Shown: positions 1 through 11,206, numbered from the stretch's first letter. The stretch: 64,000 nt of DNA from Flectonema sp. DT1601 (GCA_964019425.1 OZ025795.1:686001-750000), one strand, 5' to 3'. The notes: generated from the letters alone by a model not told the origin. Translations and numbers: made by a program.

Positions 1-663
1 TTCGAGTCGGAGTTGCTCTAACATTGTTGAGAGTTCCTTCCTCTCGTCTTCGTAACTTACGATTCTCGCTTCAGCTTTATCATTTCCTTCTTGGAGTCTA
101 CTTATTTCTGAAGCAAGTTTTGAAATAGTCTCGTCCGTGACGAGAGAGGTTTTTGCGTTTTTCATTTGCTCACCAAGTCTCTTCAACAGAACACCTCTTG
201 ATCGATGAAGTTTTGTTTGTAATGTCGTCTTCTCTTCGCTGAGCTTTAGTAGTTGGAGTTGGAGTTTATTAACAATTAGTTCTTGCTCTTGTTCGAGTCT
301 GTTTTCGATGTCAATCTTTTCTCTTTTTAAAGAATCTAATTTTCCAGAAAGAGTTGTCGCAATGGATTCTTCTTTGTCAGCCTGTTGTAGAAGTTGTTTC
401 TTCTCTTTCTGAAGAGAGTCTAGTCTTTTGGTTAAATTATTAGTGATGTGTTCCTCTTCATTTTCAACGTTTCGGTGTAGTATGCCAGTCAGTTCCTTAA
501 CCTCAGCTACCTCTCTGTCCCTCTTTTGCAGTCCTGCTTCTAACTTCTTAGTAGCTGTTTCAGTTTCTGCTATTTGTCGAAGTTTTTCTTCCTTTTTCTC
601 TTTCGCTGCTGCAATCTTTGCCTTCAACTCTGCAAGTCGCGCTGTCTCTTCTGGCGTTGTCAT
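1..663 (-). CDS. CCDC6: CCDC6-like coiled-coil protein (3' end outside window)
   Basis: The reading frame opens with ATG at 663 (MTTPEETARLAELK...) and runs without a stop to base 1, so the C-terminus is missing. The product is almost entirely charged coiled coil. The stretch around residues 125-150 reads KREKIDIENRLEQEQELIV, which closely matches the most conserved block of human CCDC6 (RREKIDLENTLEQEQEALV). The preceding NEEEHITNNL block also matches the CCDC6 family. CCDC6 is a scaffold and checkpoint-linked coiled-coil protein in animals; its protist role is unknown. A CCAG lies about 20 bases before the ATG and could be a trans-splice acceptor. The family call rests on this block; coiled-coil composition alone would not be enough. 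Confidence 0.75.
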   Translation of the reverse strand, partial: MTTPEETARLAELKAKIAAAKEKKEEKLRQIAETETATKKLEAGLQKRDREVAEVKELTGILHRNVENEEEHITNNLTKRLDSLQKEKKQLLQQADKEESIATTLSGKLDSLKREKIDIENRLEQEQELIVNKLQLQLLKLSEEKTTLQTKLHRSRGVLLKRLGEQMKNAKTSLVTDETISKLASEISRLQEGNDKAEARIVSYEDERKELSTMLEQLRLE

Positions 664-936
664 AGTTTGGTGTGTTAGGCTTCTGGAGTGGATATTAAAG
701 TAAAGTAATTATTAATTAAGAACATATTACTATCTCTTAATCATATTTTGACTGATGACTGAGTAAGAATAGAACGAAAGACTATTTGAAATCAATCGAA
801 GAGAAGTCTGCTGTTCTCTGTCAACATGTCAATCAATTAGTTGTAACAAATGACTCTCTGAACTGTTTTATGAAGTCACTCAAGGATGTCAAAGAACATC
901 TAATGTCAGGTACCAAAACTATCATCGTTATGGTGT

Positions 937-1594
937 TCAGACACGTCGAAATTTCGGCATCACTTTATACGCAAACTCGAGGGTAAAAACTCTCTTTTCT
1001 CTATCCCACGTGTTGAAGAATGATTGACCTTCTTCAATTTCATCAGCAGGAATCTTAAAGCAAATCGACTGATAAGGATCTGCAGCAAAGATGAGGTATT
1101 GGAACGAGTTGTTAGGAGCTTCCTTCTTTTGCTCGAAGGTAGACATAATTCTGTACCGAGGTTTAATACCTTCAGAGATGTCTGGGTAATGGATCACGAA
1201 GTTTAGAATTCTTTGACCAGTTGCCGGATCTCTCTTTTTCTGATATTTATATGCCGGATTTCCAATCTTTCTGGTTGTTCTTTGAATCTGAATTCGTTTT
1301 TTCTGCGGAGCGATAGCCAACTTCTTCGCAGATTCGTTCTTTCTAATTAAATTCATTTGATGTCTCTTTCCTTGTTTGTGAGCCATGTAGTTTCCTTCTG
1401 TTGTATGTGTAGTAAAGCATAATCTGCATTCTATGTGTCCGAGAGCATTTTTAAAAAACCACTTGTCTTCGGCAAGCTCCTCCGGCTGTGTTGAGTTTTT
1501 TCTTTTTTTTTTAAAATTATTTTTGATACAAAAATAGAAAAAAAATAACTAAAAGTTAACATACGTTGAATGGGAGTTCCTTCATTTCTCTCAT
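937..1594 (-). CDS. SF3A2: Splicing factor 3A subunit 2 (SF3a66/Prp11)
   Basis: SF3A2 is the SF3a subunit of U2 snRNP and helps fix the branch site in the nucleus. Two exons: 1565-1594 (only 10 codons) and 937-1485, joined across a 79-base intron (1486-1564) with donor GTATGTTAAC and acceptor CACAG, phase 0; product 192 aa. The splice restores the family's U1-type C2H2 zinc finger (IECRLC ... MAHKQGKRH), followed by the core blocks IGNPAYK, FVIHYPDI, IKPRYRIMS, YLIFAADPY and IAFKVP-like CFKIPADEI, all in the order seen in human SF3A2. The proline-rich C-terminal tail of animal orthologues is absent: the protein ends soon after the core, as in compact fungal and protist versions. The exon 1 start (MREMKELPFN) is inferred; the zinc finger and core are secure. 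Confidence 0.93.
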
Positions 1595-3715
1595 TGTTGT
1601 GGTTTTGGTTTGTTTCTTATAATTTCTGAGGAGGGGGTGATGAGACTAAAAACATCATTTTTAGCGAAATCATAAGGAGTCTCTTGTCATCTTTTTCGAC
1701 ATAATTACTTCTGATAATAAAGAAATATATAAATTTATACGAACTCAACACAACAGTTTTTTGAAAAACTTTTTCTATGAGTTGCTTTTGCTGCTCGGGA
1801 AAACTTGACAGAAAAAAAAATAGGAAGAAAAAAAAAAAACCTCAGGCCTTAAACAGGGCCAGGGATGCAACCTCCCAATGCTTCATTTTGATTATGTTTC
1901 TGATTTGACAATTTGATACTTCTAAAGAGTACCAAAGAAAGGGGAAAAAAAAAAAAAAGGAAAAAAAAAAAAGTCACTCCACCCCTGTCGTTAGCTAACT
2001 CTCACTAAGTTGTTCAAACTAACTGCATGCCTGTGGTTGACAAATATATTGTTGTGAATTAGAAGATTCATCTCTAGTCAACGTAGAGCTCTCTTTCCTC
2101 TAACGCTCTCCAACTGCACTACCGCATGGTACTGACTTTAGTGTTTGCGCTCTAACAAACTGCTTTTAAAAAAACCATAAAAAATGGAACGTAAAAAAAA
2201 AAAAAAGGAACACAAAAAAAAACGAAAATTAAATTTTTTTTTTTTTTAATGGAACACAAAACCCTTATTACAGGAAAAGGGTTCGGGAAGGGAGAGGAAT
2301 ACCCTTACTGTGTGACTGCTAGTGAGAATGTGTCATTAGTAAGGAAAAAGTTTAAAGAGAGAGGAAAACAAGAATAAGACTGGCTTCAAGATTACAGGTT
2401 AGGCTGGGTTACCAACCACTGTTATTACCGTACTCCTGATGGCTTACCTTTCCTGCAAGAAAAGAAAAAAAAAAGAAAAAAAATTTATATATTTTTGTTG
2501 TGTTTTGCTTTTGCTTTTTTTTTTTTTTTTTTTTTTTTTCCCCAGCATGCTGATATGTGATAACAGCACAACCAACAAAGGGTGGCAAAGATTAAAATAA
2601 AATGAAAAAAAAGAAAAAAAGGAAAATAAAAAAAAAACAGCAGATATCTATCGCAGCGGCTTACTAGCCACCACAGATTCTTATTTTCGTTCTTAGTTCT
2701 CTCTAAGGTTTAATAGTGGTTAGTCTTTTATGCATTGTTTTTTTGTGAAAGGGTGCGACAAAGACCATCTTTTTTTTCAAAAAAAAGAATACAATTACGA
2801 CGAGGCACAAATACTATAAAACAATATTAAAATTAAATAAGAGAATTCGAAAGATTCCCCCCCCCCCCTCCTCTTCTTCTCTTTGAACAATCGCTGCTGA
2901 CAACATCTCAACAGCTGACCTCAGTAGTAATGTTGAAGACTACTTAGTGAACACCCGACTAGTAACTGCCTCTTCAATTTAAATACGCAACAAGAAATAT
3001 ATTTAACGACTGTGAGGACTTTTGTTCTATTTGGTTACCAGACTGCACCCAATAAAAAAATAGAAAAAAAAATAAAATCAAAGAAGAACTACACAAAACA
3101 AAAAAAAATTCGCAACTATTGTATCCCTGAAGTGAATCTATTTTCTAACATTATTTATGTGTTTTTTTTTTTTTTTTTTTTAGAATTTGGGCAACTCTGT
3201 GCGGCAAAACACTTAAAATCCCCAAAAAGAATCAAATCATTGCGCACAAGAAAACTATTTTCTACTAATACCACACAACTCATCATTTCGCTTAAGCAGC
3301 TTAAACAAATAAAATGGGAACAAGTATCCAGTCTCTCCTCTGTGCATTATACAAACTTCTCTTTGCTAAGATTACTATGCACAGGATGATCTTTTCTTAT
3401 GGTTTGTAACACACTATGGGAATGTGTGAACAGAATTATGATAATTGAAAAGAGTTGTCCAAAGTTAGCTACCTTCACTAACAAATAGACAATTAGAAAA
3501 GAGAAATAAGAAAAATAATAATAAGAATTATTTAATTTTTTTTTTTTTTTTTTTACACAAGGATTTGAATATCACTTTTTTGAAGCCTTCTTTAAGATAA
3601 ATTTATAAAAGAAAAAAATAGGAAAACAATCGTTTACATTAACCTGAAAGCTCTTTTAACTGATTAGCGCTGATGACTTAATTGAGATGACGAGCAGAGT
3701 TCTCTAGTCATCACT
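1595..3715. other. Gene-free A/T-homopolymer-rich gap
   Basis: About 2.1 kb with many A and T runs of 8-25 bases (for example near 1815-1840, 1945-1970, 2515-2540, 3165-3181 and 3535-3554) and a C10 run near 2860. The + strand ORF at 3012-3389 is built from lysine and phenylalanine homopolymer codons and looks non-coding. I see no tRNA, snRNA or transposon signature. It probably holds the 3' untranslated region of the kinase-like gene and the leader of SF3A2. Confidence 0.5.
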
Positions 3716-5230
3716 TCAGTCTCCGATGTCATCAAGTGACTGAAACTCAAATCCATAAACAGCAGACCATCGTTGAATTACAGTTGTGATGTCTTGAGGG
3801 AATTCTCCGCAGTTAGTCATTTGCTCAATAGTTACAAAGTTGGCAATGGTTGGATCACCAACATTGCAGGTAGTCTTTCTATTCGTAGGTGAATAAGCAT
3901 GGCAACTCATTGTAATTACACCGTAGGGATGAATACCTCCTCCACCACCAACACCCCCACAGTAATTATCAAATGCAACTGGTGTGAACTTTCTGGTTAC
4001 ACAACTACGGATGTCGTTGCAAACTTCGCGGCCTAGTTCATGTCGTAGGAGGGTCCAAATACCCATTCCGCGAACACTTTTAATTGAAAGTTCCAATGTG
4101 TTTTGAGTAAGTAGCCCGCAGTCTAATGCTGCTCTCTTTACAGACTTGTAACGTTCTGGTAACTTTAGATATTTATTTGTTAAATTATTCGTGATCGGAT
4201 GTCTGATTCCGAGAAAGCGTTCCGAATGTGTGAGAAGACCAATTCTGGTAACGACGGTATCACTTGCTGCTGACAAAAGAAAATCCACCACCTTCTCACA
4301 GCAAGAAGTTAACTTGATTGGAACTGTAACTGATGTTGCTTCCCAATGTGTGTGAATCCACCATGGAAGAGGGAGTCCTTTCCATAGTACTTCTGGGGTA
4401 AAGGGTTGAGGATCATTTTGTAAGATTGTACCTAAAATAATACCCATACCAGCTATCAATAATCCTCCAACAGATGCTGTGTAACTGTTGTCTGCCATCT
4501 TAGCGCAGTCACCAACGTCGACAAAAACATACTTAGCGAGGCTGTAATCCAACTCTTTATTGAGTCCTTCCTCAACACCACTTATTATAATATTACCCAT
4601 CCAAAGATCTTGATGAACGATTCCTTTCTCACAAAGTTCTTGTGAAGCAGACAGAGATCCATTAATGACTTGTTTTATTTGAGTTAAATAGATTTCGTGT
4701 TGAGTATCGCGATAGGCTGCAGAGAGCTCCTCCAGAAGCTGAGAGCAGATGACACCTTCTACTTTGTGATAGAGAAGGGCTGTGTCACAACCAGAAGGAA
4801 CTTTTCTGTATACAGTTGATGACTGATATGTTGCGTAAGGTCTTGGTACAATGTGTGGGCAAACTTCGTGAAGATGGAGGAGAATCGAAACTTCCAATGC
4901 AGACGTTGCTTTTAACACCAACTTCTTAGTTAGCAACACAGTCTCTGATACGATTTCAACACATCCACCACCTAATTGTTCATCGTGTAGTAATTCTGAT
5001 ACCCAAGGTTTTACGTTTTCTACTATTGATTCTTCAGTGTTACACATTCTAGGTTGAGTATGTTGTACTAAAATATCTATGTTATCATATGTTGTTTCTC
5101 TTGCTCCACACAATACTGCAGTCGGAAGCTCAAACTCTAAAAATTGTTCTTCTGGTGATGTGAATCTCGTTCTCTCATGCGACTTCATCCTCGAAATTCT
5201 AAATTCCGGATGCATTACCGCAACACCCAT
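3716..5230 (-). CDS. Protein-kinase/aminoglycoside-phosphotransferase-fold protein
   Basis: A 504-aa single-exon protein. A VLK at about residues 105-107 with a downstream ALEVSILLHL helix looks like the ATP-anchoring lysine and its glutamate partner. GIVHQDLWMGNIII (about 203-216) is a clear HxDLxxxN catalytic loop and is closer to the HGDLWSGN form of APH/fructosamine-kinase enzymes than to Ser/Thr kinases. FVDVGD (236-241) stands where the DFG metal-binding motif would be. The roughly 260 residues after the catalytic core, including a glycine-rich patch (CGGVGGGGG), match nothing I recognise. The key residues look intact, so a phosphotransferase is plausible, but the substrate is unknown. 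A TTTTCAG lies 7 bases before the ATG. Confidence 0.6.
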   Translation of the reverse strand: MGVAVMHPEFRISRMKSHERTRFTSPEEQFLEFELPTAVLCGARETTYDNIDILVQHTQPRMCNTEESIVENVKPWVSELLHDEQLGGGCVEIVSETVLLTKKLVLKATSALEVSILLHLHEVCPHIVPRPYATYQSSTVYRKVPSGCDTALLYHKVEGVICSQLLEELSAAYRDTQHEIYLTQIKQVINGSLSASQELCEKGIVHQDLWMGNIIISGVEEGLNKELDYSLAKYVFVDVGDCAKMADNSYTASVGGLLIAGMGIILGTILQNDPQPFTPEVLWKGLPLPWWIHTHWEATSVTVPIKLTSCCEKVVDFLLSAASDTVVTRIGLLTHSERFLGIRHPITNNLTNKYLKLPERYKSVKRAALDCGLLTQNTLELSIKSVRGMGIWTLLRHELGREVCNDIRSCVTRKFTPVAFDNYCGGVGGGGGIHPYGVITMSCHAYSPTNRKTTCNVGDPTIANFVTIEQMTNCGEFPQDITTVIQRWSAVYGFEFQSLDDIGD

Positions 5231-5617
5231 TGATTTCCTGAAAAGTCAACAAAGATACGACAAACACAACAAATAATAATAAATAAAAAAAAAAAAAATA
5301 CTGCGTGACCTCTACCATTGGTTTTGACCTAAATTAAATAAAAAAAACAAACAGAATTTCTAAATAATAATAAAAAACAATTCAACTATAAAATTACTGA
5401 AAAATCGCATCGAAGTATTTGTGAATGAGCTCTCAGCAGGCAAGAGGGAGGAAACCATCAGGTGTGGTGTGTGGAATATTAACAAAATAGTTTGATGGTC
5501 TGAGTTGCGTTGACTCATCGTTTCCTTTTATAAATAACTTCAAATGTGTAATCGTTCGATACGATAATCGCTTGTTGGGTTGATTCCGTTGATCAGAGAA
5601 AGGATCTCTCAATTAAT
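5231..5617. other. Intergenic, nothing recognised
   Basis: AT-rich spacer between the AP-4 mu and kinase-like genes, with A runs near 5285-5300. No ORF or RNA gene is convincing. Confidence 0.5.
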
Positions 5618-7324
5618 TTAAGGAACTGATGGAGTGACGTCGTTACTTTCACTCAACTGTTGTTTTTGTTTAACAGAACTGTTACTTAAAGTTTTATATC
5701 GAAGGTATTGCTCAGGTTTGTAAAATTGTCGATCACTTGCAAGACGAAGGTATTGAACCTGAACATGAGAAGCAGTCCAACCGATTACTTCATAAGATAA
5801 AGATGTTGGTCCTACAATTAACTCATCAGTTGTAGGAAGTGGTCTGACTGTTGATATTTTACATCGAAGAGCTGACTCTGCTCCTCCAACAATTGAAGTA
5901 GCAGACCAGATAATTGAATTATCTTTTAAAGATGCTGTTTGTGTATCATGAGATCTGGTTGGTTTTATAACACCAAATTCAAAACCAGCTGAAGAACTTC
6001 CCTGCAACACATCCAACACTACTGTAGCTGATTTACATGTTGAAGTTGATGGGAACTCAGCTCTGAGTTTTATTAAAACTTCATAACAAAAAGCTGACAC
6101 TACATGAACATGATGAAATACTTTAAAAGGATTTCTTATATTATCAGTACTTCGATATGTCATAATACGTGTCTCTCCTTCAGGTGCTCTCAGAGTGATG
6201 GATCTGAAAGCTTCCCATTCTGTTGTAAAGACTTCTCTGTGGAGACAACACTGTTTTAATCTAACGCAGTGCTGTGCTGAAATAGGTGAATTGTCTAACT
6301 CTTCAATGTGAAGGTTATTAGACAGAGCTATCTCTACTTTTGGTTTCCCAGGAATGAAGTTCCTCAGACAAAGTCTACCCGTGAGCTCTATTCGAATCAC
6401 GTCGTGATTAGAACTCCACAAAACTGATACTTCTTCTGTGAGATCGAGGAACATTTTATTATTTTGTTGAGAAATACCAGCTCTTGAATCCATCACAATC
6501 TTCTTACTTTTAATATCTGAACTCTGAAGTAAGTCAGATGGCATTCCAGTAGCAAGAGCAGTTGCTACAGGAACAACCTTATTAACAATATTTGATAGAC
6601 CTGTTGCATCAGCTATCTTTGGAACAGGTGTGTAAGATAGAGCTGTCCCACCTAACCACATTGAATAACTGACTGCTGATTTAGCTATTCCCTTTAGTGA
6701 GATGTCAGTCTCTTCATAATCAGATGTGTGAATATCATCAAACGTTATCGGCTTCTCTTCAACGAGTGTTTTTAAATTTGATGTGCTGGTTGTTTGGATG
6801 ACACCATCGTCTATCATTTCAGAGAGTATTTCACAAACCAGATATTGATTTAGTTGTAAGTTACACTCTGATACCTCTCCCAAGAAGTCTCCAAGTGTTG
6901 AAAATACCGAATAGAGAAACTCAAAAGCCAACGACGGAGATAAATTCTGTCTACTACAAACAGTAAATATCATCGATTCCCTAATTATGTATAAATAATG
7001 TTTGTTACGAAGGGTGATCATTGGTGGTTGTTGATTTTGTTGCAATTGATCTCTAGAGCATCGGATATTACTGTTGGCCCACCAATCATAGAATAAGTCT
7101 GCGTCTTTAACGTTGTGATATTGTTGTTGATAAACCATTTCTACAATCATATCTCCTCTCCCATTCATTATAAATAAACTACTAATCCTACTCGCATTAC
7201 GATATAGTAATGGAGCACAGAACACTGACGACTCCTGGCCATCAGATGACTCCTCATCATCATCACTGAGTATGTCTTTCTTACTTTCGGTGTCAATACT
7301 CTCCGCTTTGTAGTGCTGTGACAT
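5618..7324 (-). CDS. AP4M1: AP-4 adaptor complex mu subunit
   Basis: A 568-aa medium adaptin. An N-terminal longin domain (about residues 45-185) includes LFIMNGRGD and VIQTTSTSNLKTL, the latter close to the YVQTTSTEML of human AP-4 mu. The C-terminal mu-homology domain starts at MFLDLTEEVSVL and carries HCVRLKQC, TLRAPEGETRIMTYRSTD, VGPTSLSYEV and VQVQYLRLASD and ends YLRYKT. The last blocks fit AP-4 mu better than AP-1, 2 or 3 mu. The family protein is about 450 aa; the extra length is an acidic N-terminal leader, a longer linker (about 190-285) and a Gln/Ser tail. AP-4 sorts cargo at the trans-Golgi network and is patchily lost across eukaryotes, so its presence is informative. No intron is evident. 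Confidence 0.87.
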   Translation of the reverse strand: MSQHYKAESIDTESKKDILSDDDEESSDGQESSVFCAPLLYRNASRISSLFIMNGRGDMIVEMVYQQQYHNVKDADLFYDWWANSNIRCSRDQLQQNQQPPMITLRNKHYLYIIRESMIFTVCSRQNLSPSLAFEFLYSVFSTLGDFLGEVSECNLQLNQYLVCEILSEMIDDGVIQTTSTSNLKTLVEEKPITFDDIHTSDYEETDISLKGIAKSAVSYSMWLGGTALSYTPVPKIADATGLSNIVNKVVPVATALATGMPSDLLQSSDIKSKKIVMDSRAGISQQNNKMFLDLTEEVSVLWSSNHDVIRIELTGRLCLRNFIPGKPKVEIALSNNLHIEELDNSPISAQHCVRLKQCCLHREVFTTEWEAFRSITLRAPEGETRIMTYRSTDNIRNPFKVFHHVHVVSAFCYEVLIKLRAEFPSTSTCKSATVVLDVLQGSSSAGFEFGVIKPTRSHDTQTASLKDNSIIWSATSIVGGAESALRCKISTVRPLPTTDELIVGPTSLSYEVIGWTASHVQVQYLRLASDRQFYKPEQYLRYKTLSNSSVKQKQQLSESNDVTPSVP

Positions 7325-7447
7325 ATTATTTATGTAATTGTAGCACCTGAAAAGTTTAAGTGCTAAAATTCTTTGTTATCTTGTAAACCTAATTCATCCA
7401 ATGACTCAGAATGTTCCATAAAGTCACTATTAAACAAAAGTATCTTC

Positions 7448-7616
7448 GATACCAGAGTGTACTACTGATACCAGAGTGTACTACTGATACCAGAGTGTAC
7501 TACTGATACCAGAGTGTACTACTGATACCAGAGTGTACTACTGATACAGAGTGTACTACTGATACCAGAGTGTACTACTGATACCAGAGTGTACTACTGA
7601 TACAGAGTGTACTACT
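7448..7616. repeat. 19-bp minisatellite, nine units
   Basis: Nine head-to-tail copies of GATACCAGAGTGTACTACT. Seven are 19 bases and two (the sixth and ninth) are 18 bases because one C is missing. It lies in the spacer upstream of the AP-4 mu start codon and downstream of the PRMT5 stop. Copies are otherwise identical, so the expansion is recent or homogenised. Confidence 0.95.
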
Positions 7617-8189
7617 GATGCCACCCAAACTCTTTCAAAATGTCCAACTGATGGATCCACCAAACTAATGCTTTGCAATATCCAAAACGATGGCAAACTG
7701 TCCGAAGGACATGCAACGTTACTGTGATTGTGACAGGTATTTCATAGCTGATTAAAGATGCCTTTCATTCCATTCTGTACATTCTCCCGTTGTGAGAACA
7801 CCGAACTTCTTACATAAATAACTGATTAAAGTTAATCAAAGCTTCAATTGTCTCTCAGAATCTTTGTAGCGCAAGATGCCGAAAGGTCAAAACCTGATTG
7901 GCGAGTTGATTCCTCAATTTCAACAAAGGTCATTCACACCTGGAAAAAGGAACAAAAAAATTATTTTAAAAAGTTATTACTGAAAAACCTTTACAGAACT
8001 CTTTGCTTGACTCATTTGATTTTTTCTTTTTTTTCTTTTTCTTTTTATCGTCGGTATCAGTTGGATTCAAACACTAAGTTGTTTTTTCTTTTTTTTTTTT
8101 TTTCTCTCAAAAGTGAATTTCTCAGTCTACTTAAACTGATCGGGAAGTATTCATAACCAGATCTTAATTGTCGGTAGTAGAACACTTCT
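7617..8189. other. Intergenic, nothing recognised
   Basis: AT-rich spacer following the minisatellite with T runs at 8025-8045 and 8078-8104. The + strand ORF at 7848-8156 has no coding character. It probably contains the 3' untranslated region of PRMT5. Confidence 0.4.
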
Positions 8190-10303
8190 CTACAGACCGA
8201 CCCAGTAACTGCGGCCATTTGGGTTGTGTACAGGTGTCGCATTTGGTCCTGAGATACACCACTCGTACCAAACCTGTTTTATTATTAATTAAGGCTTAAG
8301 GTTAAAGATTCACACCCTTCTTTTTGTTATGAAAACATAAAATAAACAAACCTTTCCACTTCCTTCTACACGCCAGAAGACACAACTGACAACGTCTCCC
8401 TTTCTTAGTAGGACTGGTGTTTTGATTGGGAAGTAGATTGGAAACCAACTGAACATTCCCCTCGAGAATGTCTCCGGGTGGCTGTTATGTTGTGTTGTTT
8501 TGTATTAAAGAAGTTGTTAGCAGTTTTAAGAGTTGGAAGAACACTCACACAAAACAAACTCACATACATGCTGATATCTATATCTTTGTATAACGTGGCG
8601 TGGAAGTAACCAGCAAACCCATGACACAAAGCATTCTCCTCAACCTGTGGGGGGTTTGTTTTTGTTTTGATTCATGTTTTATTTTGTTTTGTTTTGGAGA
8701 GTAAAAAGTATACCTCAAATTCAAGAGACAGCATTCTATCATTCTTTTGTGGATATGGTGCTGGTGGTTTTGGATGAATGTATTCAAAACATTCTTTAGG
8801 AGGAGCAATGATATGACCAGCGTGAATCTTTACAACATAAGCAGTCTCAATATGAGTGAGATCATCGTATGCAAGGACATCAGTATGAAGTTTATGACTC
8901 TGAAGAGGAGCGAGGTATGATCGATAAGACTGAGGAATCATAACACCATCAGAAGCAAGGAATCGCTCAGCTCCATCAAGACACTCAGGAGAGAGTTCAT
9001 TGTCACCAAATGATCCTAAAAGTTCACTAATCATAATATCAGCTTTTACAGGTGCGTCCCAAACTCTCATATCAGATTCGATGATTTCAACATTTCCATT
9101 CCAATCTTTCTCACGAAGAAGTCCTCTCAGACAAACGATCGCATTCGGATTCTTCTCCACAGCGTATACCTTAATAGGAACTTTACTTCTTAATCCAGCA
9201 TTAATAGCACCTTTAACCAGAGGTCCTCTACCTGCTCCAACAACCATAACTACAATTGTTCTTTGCTTGCTGGCCATGTCAGTCAGAGCTGCGAATGCTG
9301 CTTCTTCATACTGTCTGTACTTGATAGGGTCTTTCTCAAATACCTCATAAGTTTGACTCTCTAAATTATCCATAAGAGGTTGTAATGGAGCTTGTAAGTA
9401 ATCATGGTAAGCAGCTTCCTCCATCTCTTGAGCAGTCTGATTTATGTTCGCCTTCAAATTGACGACGTAATTTTTATAATAAGAAAGATCACGTCCAGCT
9501 GCTGCTAGTCTTGGGTGGACATCACCTGCGAAGATGACTTGTACTTTATATCTCATAAGTAGAGTTAAGAAATCCAAGTGCTTTTGAGGTAATGAGAAGG
9601 CTCGCTGGTGACCAAAAGTAAAGAGTTCCGTGTTGATAACAACTCCTTTTAAAGGTTCTCCAATCCAACGGTTTAGAATCTTCTCACAAGGTAAATTCTC
9701 AGTCACTTCAAGAACAACACCAAGACGATTGTGATTCTGACACAGCGTACGAAGAGAATTCCACAACAACCAAGCAGTGTCATTATCAGGGTTTTGGTTA
9801 TCACATTCTAATGTGAGTGGAACTCTAATCCAAACATTTAAATACATCGATTTCAATAAAGTTGAAATAATAATTCTCGCTAAATTAGGTGAAGCCTTTG
9901 GTGGTAGGTCAATTAAAACAGCAGGAAGGGTACTGTGAGCAGCGTATGCCATTTCTTTCTTTAGAATTTCGCAACTTGCACCTGCGATGGCGGGGTCTTT
10001 ACTGTCGTAGTCAATTTGAAAATCATCTGACCAGGTTGCAACTTTTCCGACGATCATAGAGCACCAGGAAGTGACGCTCAGAATTTTTTCAGATCTTCCA
10101 AATGGTTCGAAATTATGATTCTGCATCATTGGCATGCAAGCAAAGTCTAACTCTTGTCTTGTTGTTCCTTCTAACACTTCATCGAGTACAGGATAAGCTT
10201 CCATATCAACACGAGAACTCTTTCCACGAGCTGGTGGTACTGTCCCTACTGACGGGACTCGAAAGTCCAACCCAAAGTGAATACCATGATGCTGGCCACT
10301 CAT
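8190..10303 (-). CDS. PRMT5: Type II protein arginine methyltransferase 5
   Basis: PRMT5 makes symmetric dimethylarginine on Sm proteins, histones and other targets. Four exons: 8714-10303, 8568-8644, 8352-8481 and 8190-8273, giving 626 aa, close to human 637. The TIM-barrel N-domain is followed by the SAM site VVGAGRGPL (GAGRG at about 356-360) and the double-E loop [15 protein letters not shown] with E427 and E436. The [11 protein letters not shown] block carries the PRMT5-type phenylalanine. The three introns (69, 86 and 78 bases) sit inside conserved text: splicing rebuilds [37 protein letters not shown] and GSGKVWYEW, and the end [12 protein letters not shown] matches the family terminus. 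The model is therefore well supported to the last codon. Sm methylation links it to the splicing genes nearby. Confidence 0.97.
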
Positions 10304-10530
10304 TTTTTATTTTAATCCTGAGACAGTGAGAGATAGTAAACTAAAATTTTCACTTCCTTTTTTTTTTTGAAAGGTTTTTCCTTCAAGTGGAAGGCAAAAA
10401 AGGCTGGGAAACCAAGAATAACAATACAATTACAGATACAATTCATTACGAGGGGGATTTGTTTAAAAAAAAAAAAAAAAAGGGAAAAAGGTAAATAATA
10501 ATAAAAGAGTCGCCTCATGAGATGAACACT

Positions 10531-10746
10531 TCAGTAGTAATACGTTCTTGAATCTGTTGGAACAGATGTTCGTACAAAGACTGGATATTGTCTTCCGTTA
10601 TCACGAGCCATGTTTTCAACAATTTGTTTATAATTCTCACTCGCAGTCAATCTCGCTGTTGTTAATTCCAACGACATTCGTGGTGGAGGTGGAGGTCCAG
10701 CCAAATGCACATAACTTCCCAAATCAGTATCAAAGGCAATAGACAT
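10531..10746 (-). CDS. Small 71-aa protein, function unknown
   Basis: ATG at 10746, stop at 10531, no intron. The product has a proline run (AGPPPPPRM) near residue 20, a helical ENYKQIVENMARDNG segment, and ends in three tyrosines. It lies between PRMT5 and U2SURP with a well-formed ATAACAG acceptor about 20 bases before the ATG, as for its larger neighbours. I do not recognise a family. Balanced composition and a correctly placed upstream AG support a real gene, perhaps a small structural protein, but the function is unassigned. Confidence 0.6.
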   Translation of the reverse strand: MSIAFDTDLGSYVHLAGPPPPPRMSLELTTARLTASENYKQIVENMARDNGRQYPVFVRTSVPTDSRTYYY

Positions 10747-11206
10747 GTTGTATGGTAGTAAAACTGTTATAAAACATTATTATAAAAAAAAAAAAAACAC
10801 GACCGGAAATTTGGAATTATCGTTTTTGCGAACCCAAAAAGAACTCAATATGCTGGATATCTGTTTCAAAGAATAAAAAAACAATAAAAAGTTCAAACAG
10901 AGTCAATCAATAAAGTAATCAGTAGTTCATCCTTCTCCATCATCGAAACGGTTCAGCCTTACCAGATGTTTTTATTTGTTAAATTCTATCTCTTGTGGTC
11001 ATCATAAGTAAACCAATCGCTGAACAGTATTTACGTTAATTGTGTTTTTTTTAATATAACTTTCGTGTGGTTCGTAGCTCTCCAGTTTGTTGATTTTTAA
11101 CAGTCAGGTTTGCCACGAAAAAAAAAAAATGTTGTGATCTCACACATCAATTTTCAAATACAAAAAAAATCCATCCTTATATATTAATAATACATACCAA
11201 ACAACG
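10747..11206. other. Intergenic, nothing recognised
   Basis: AT-rich spacer between the 71-aa gene and the U2SURP stop codon, with A runs at about 10782-10798 and 11118-11130. No supportable gene or RNA. Confidence 0.4.

Noticed and set aside
3012-3389. + strand 125-codon ORF
   Set aside because: Rich in homopolymer Lys and Phe codons, opposite to every real gene, and no family resemblance.
1595-3715. tRNA, snRNA or spliced-leader RNA genes in the gene-free gaps
   Set aside because: I looked for B-box-like GTTCRANNC and known leader or snRNA cores and saw none; a covariance-model search would be decisive.
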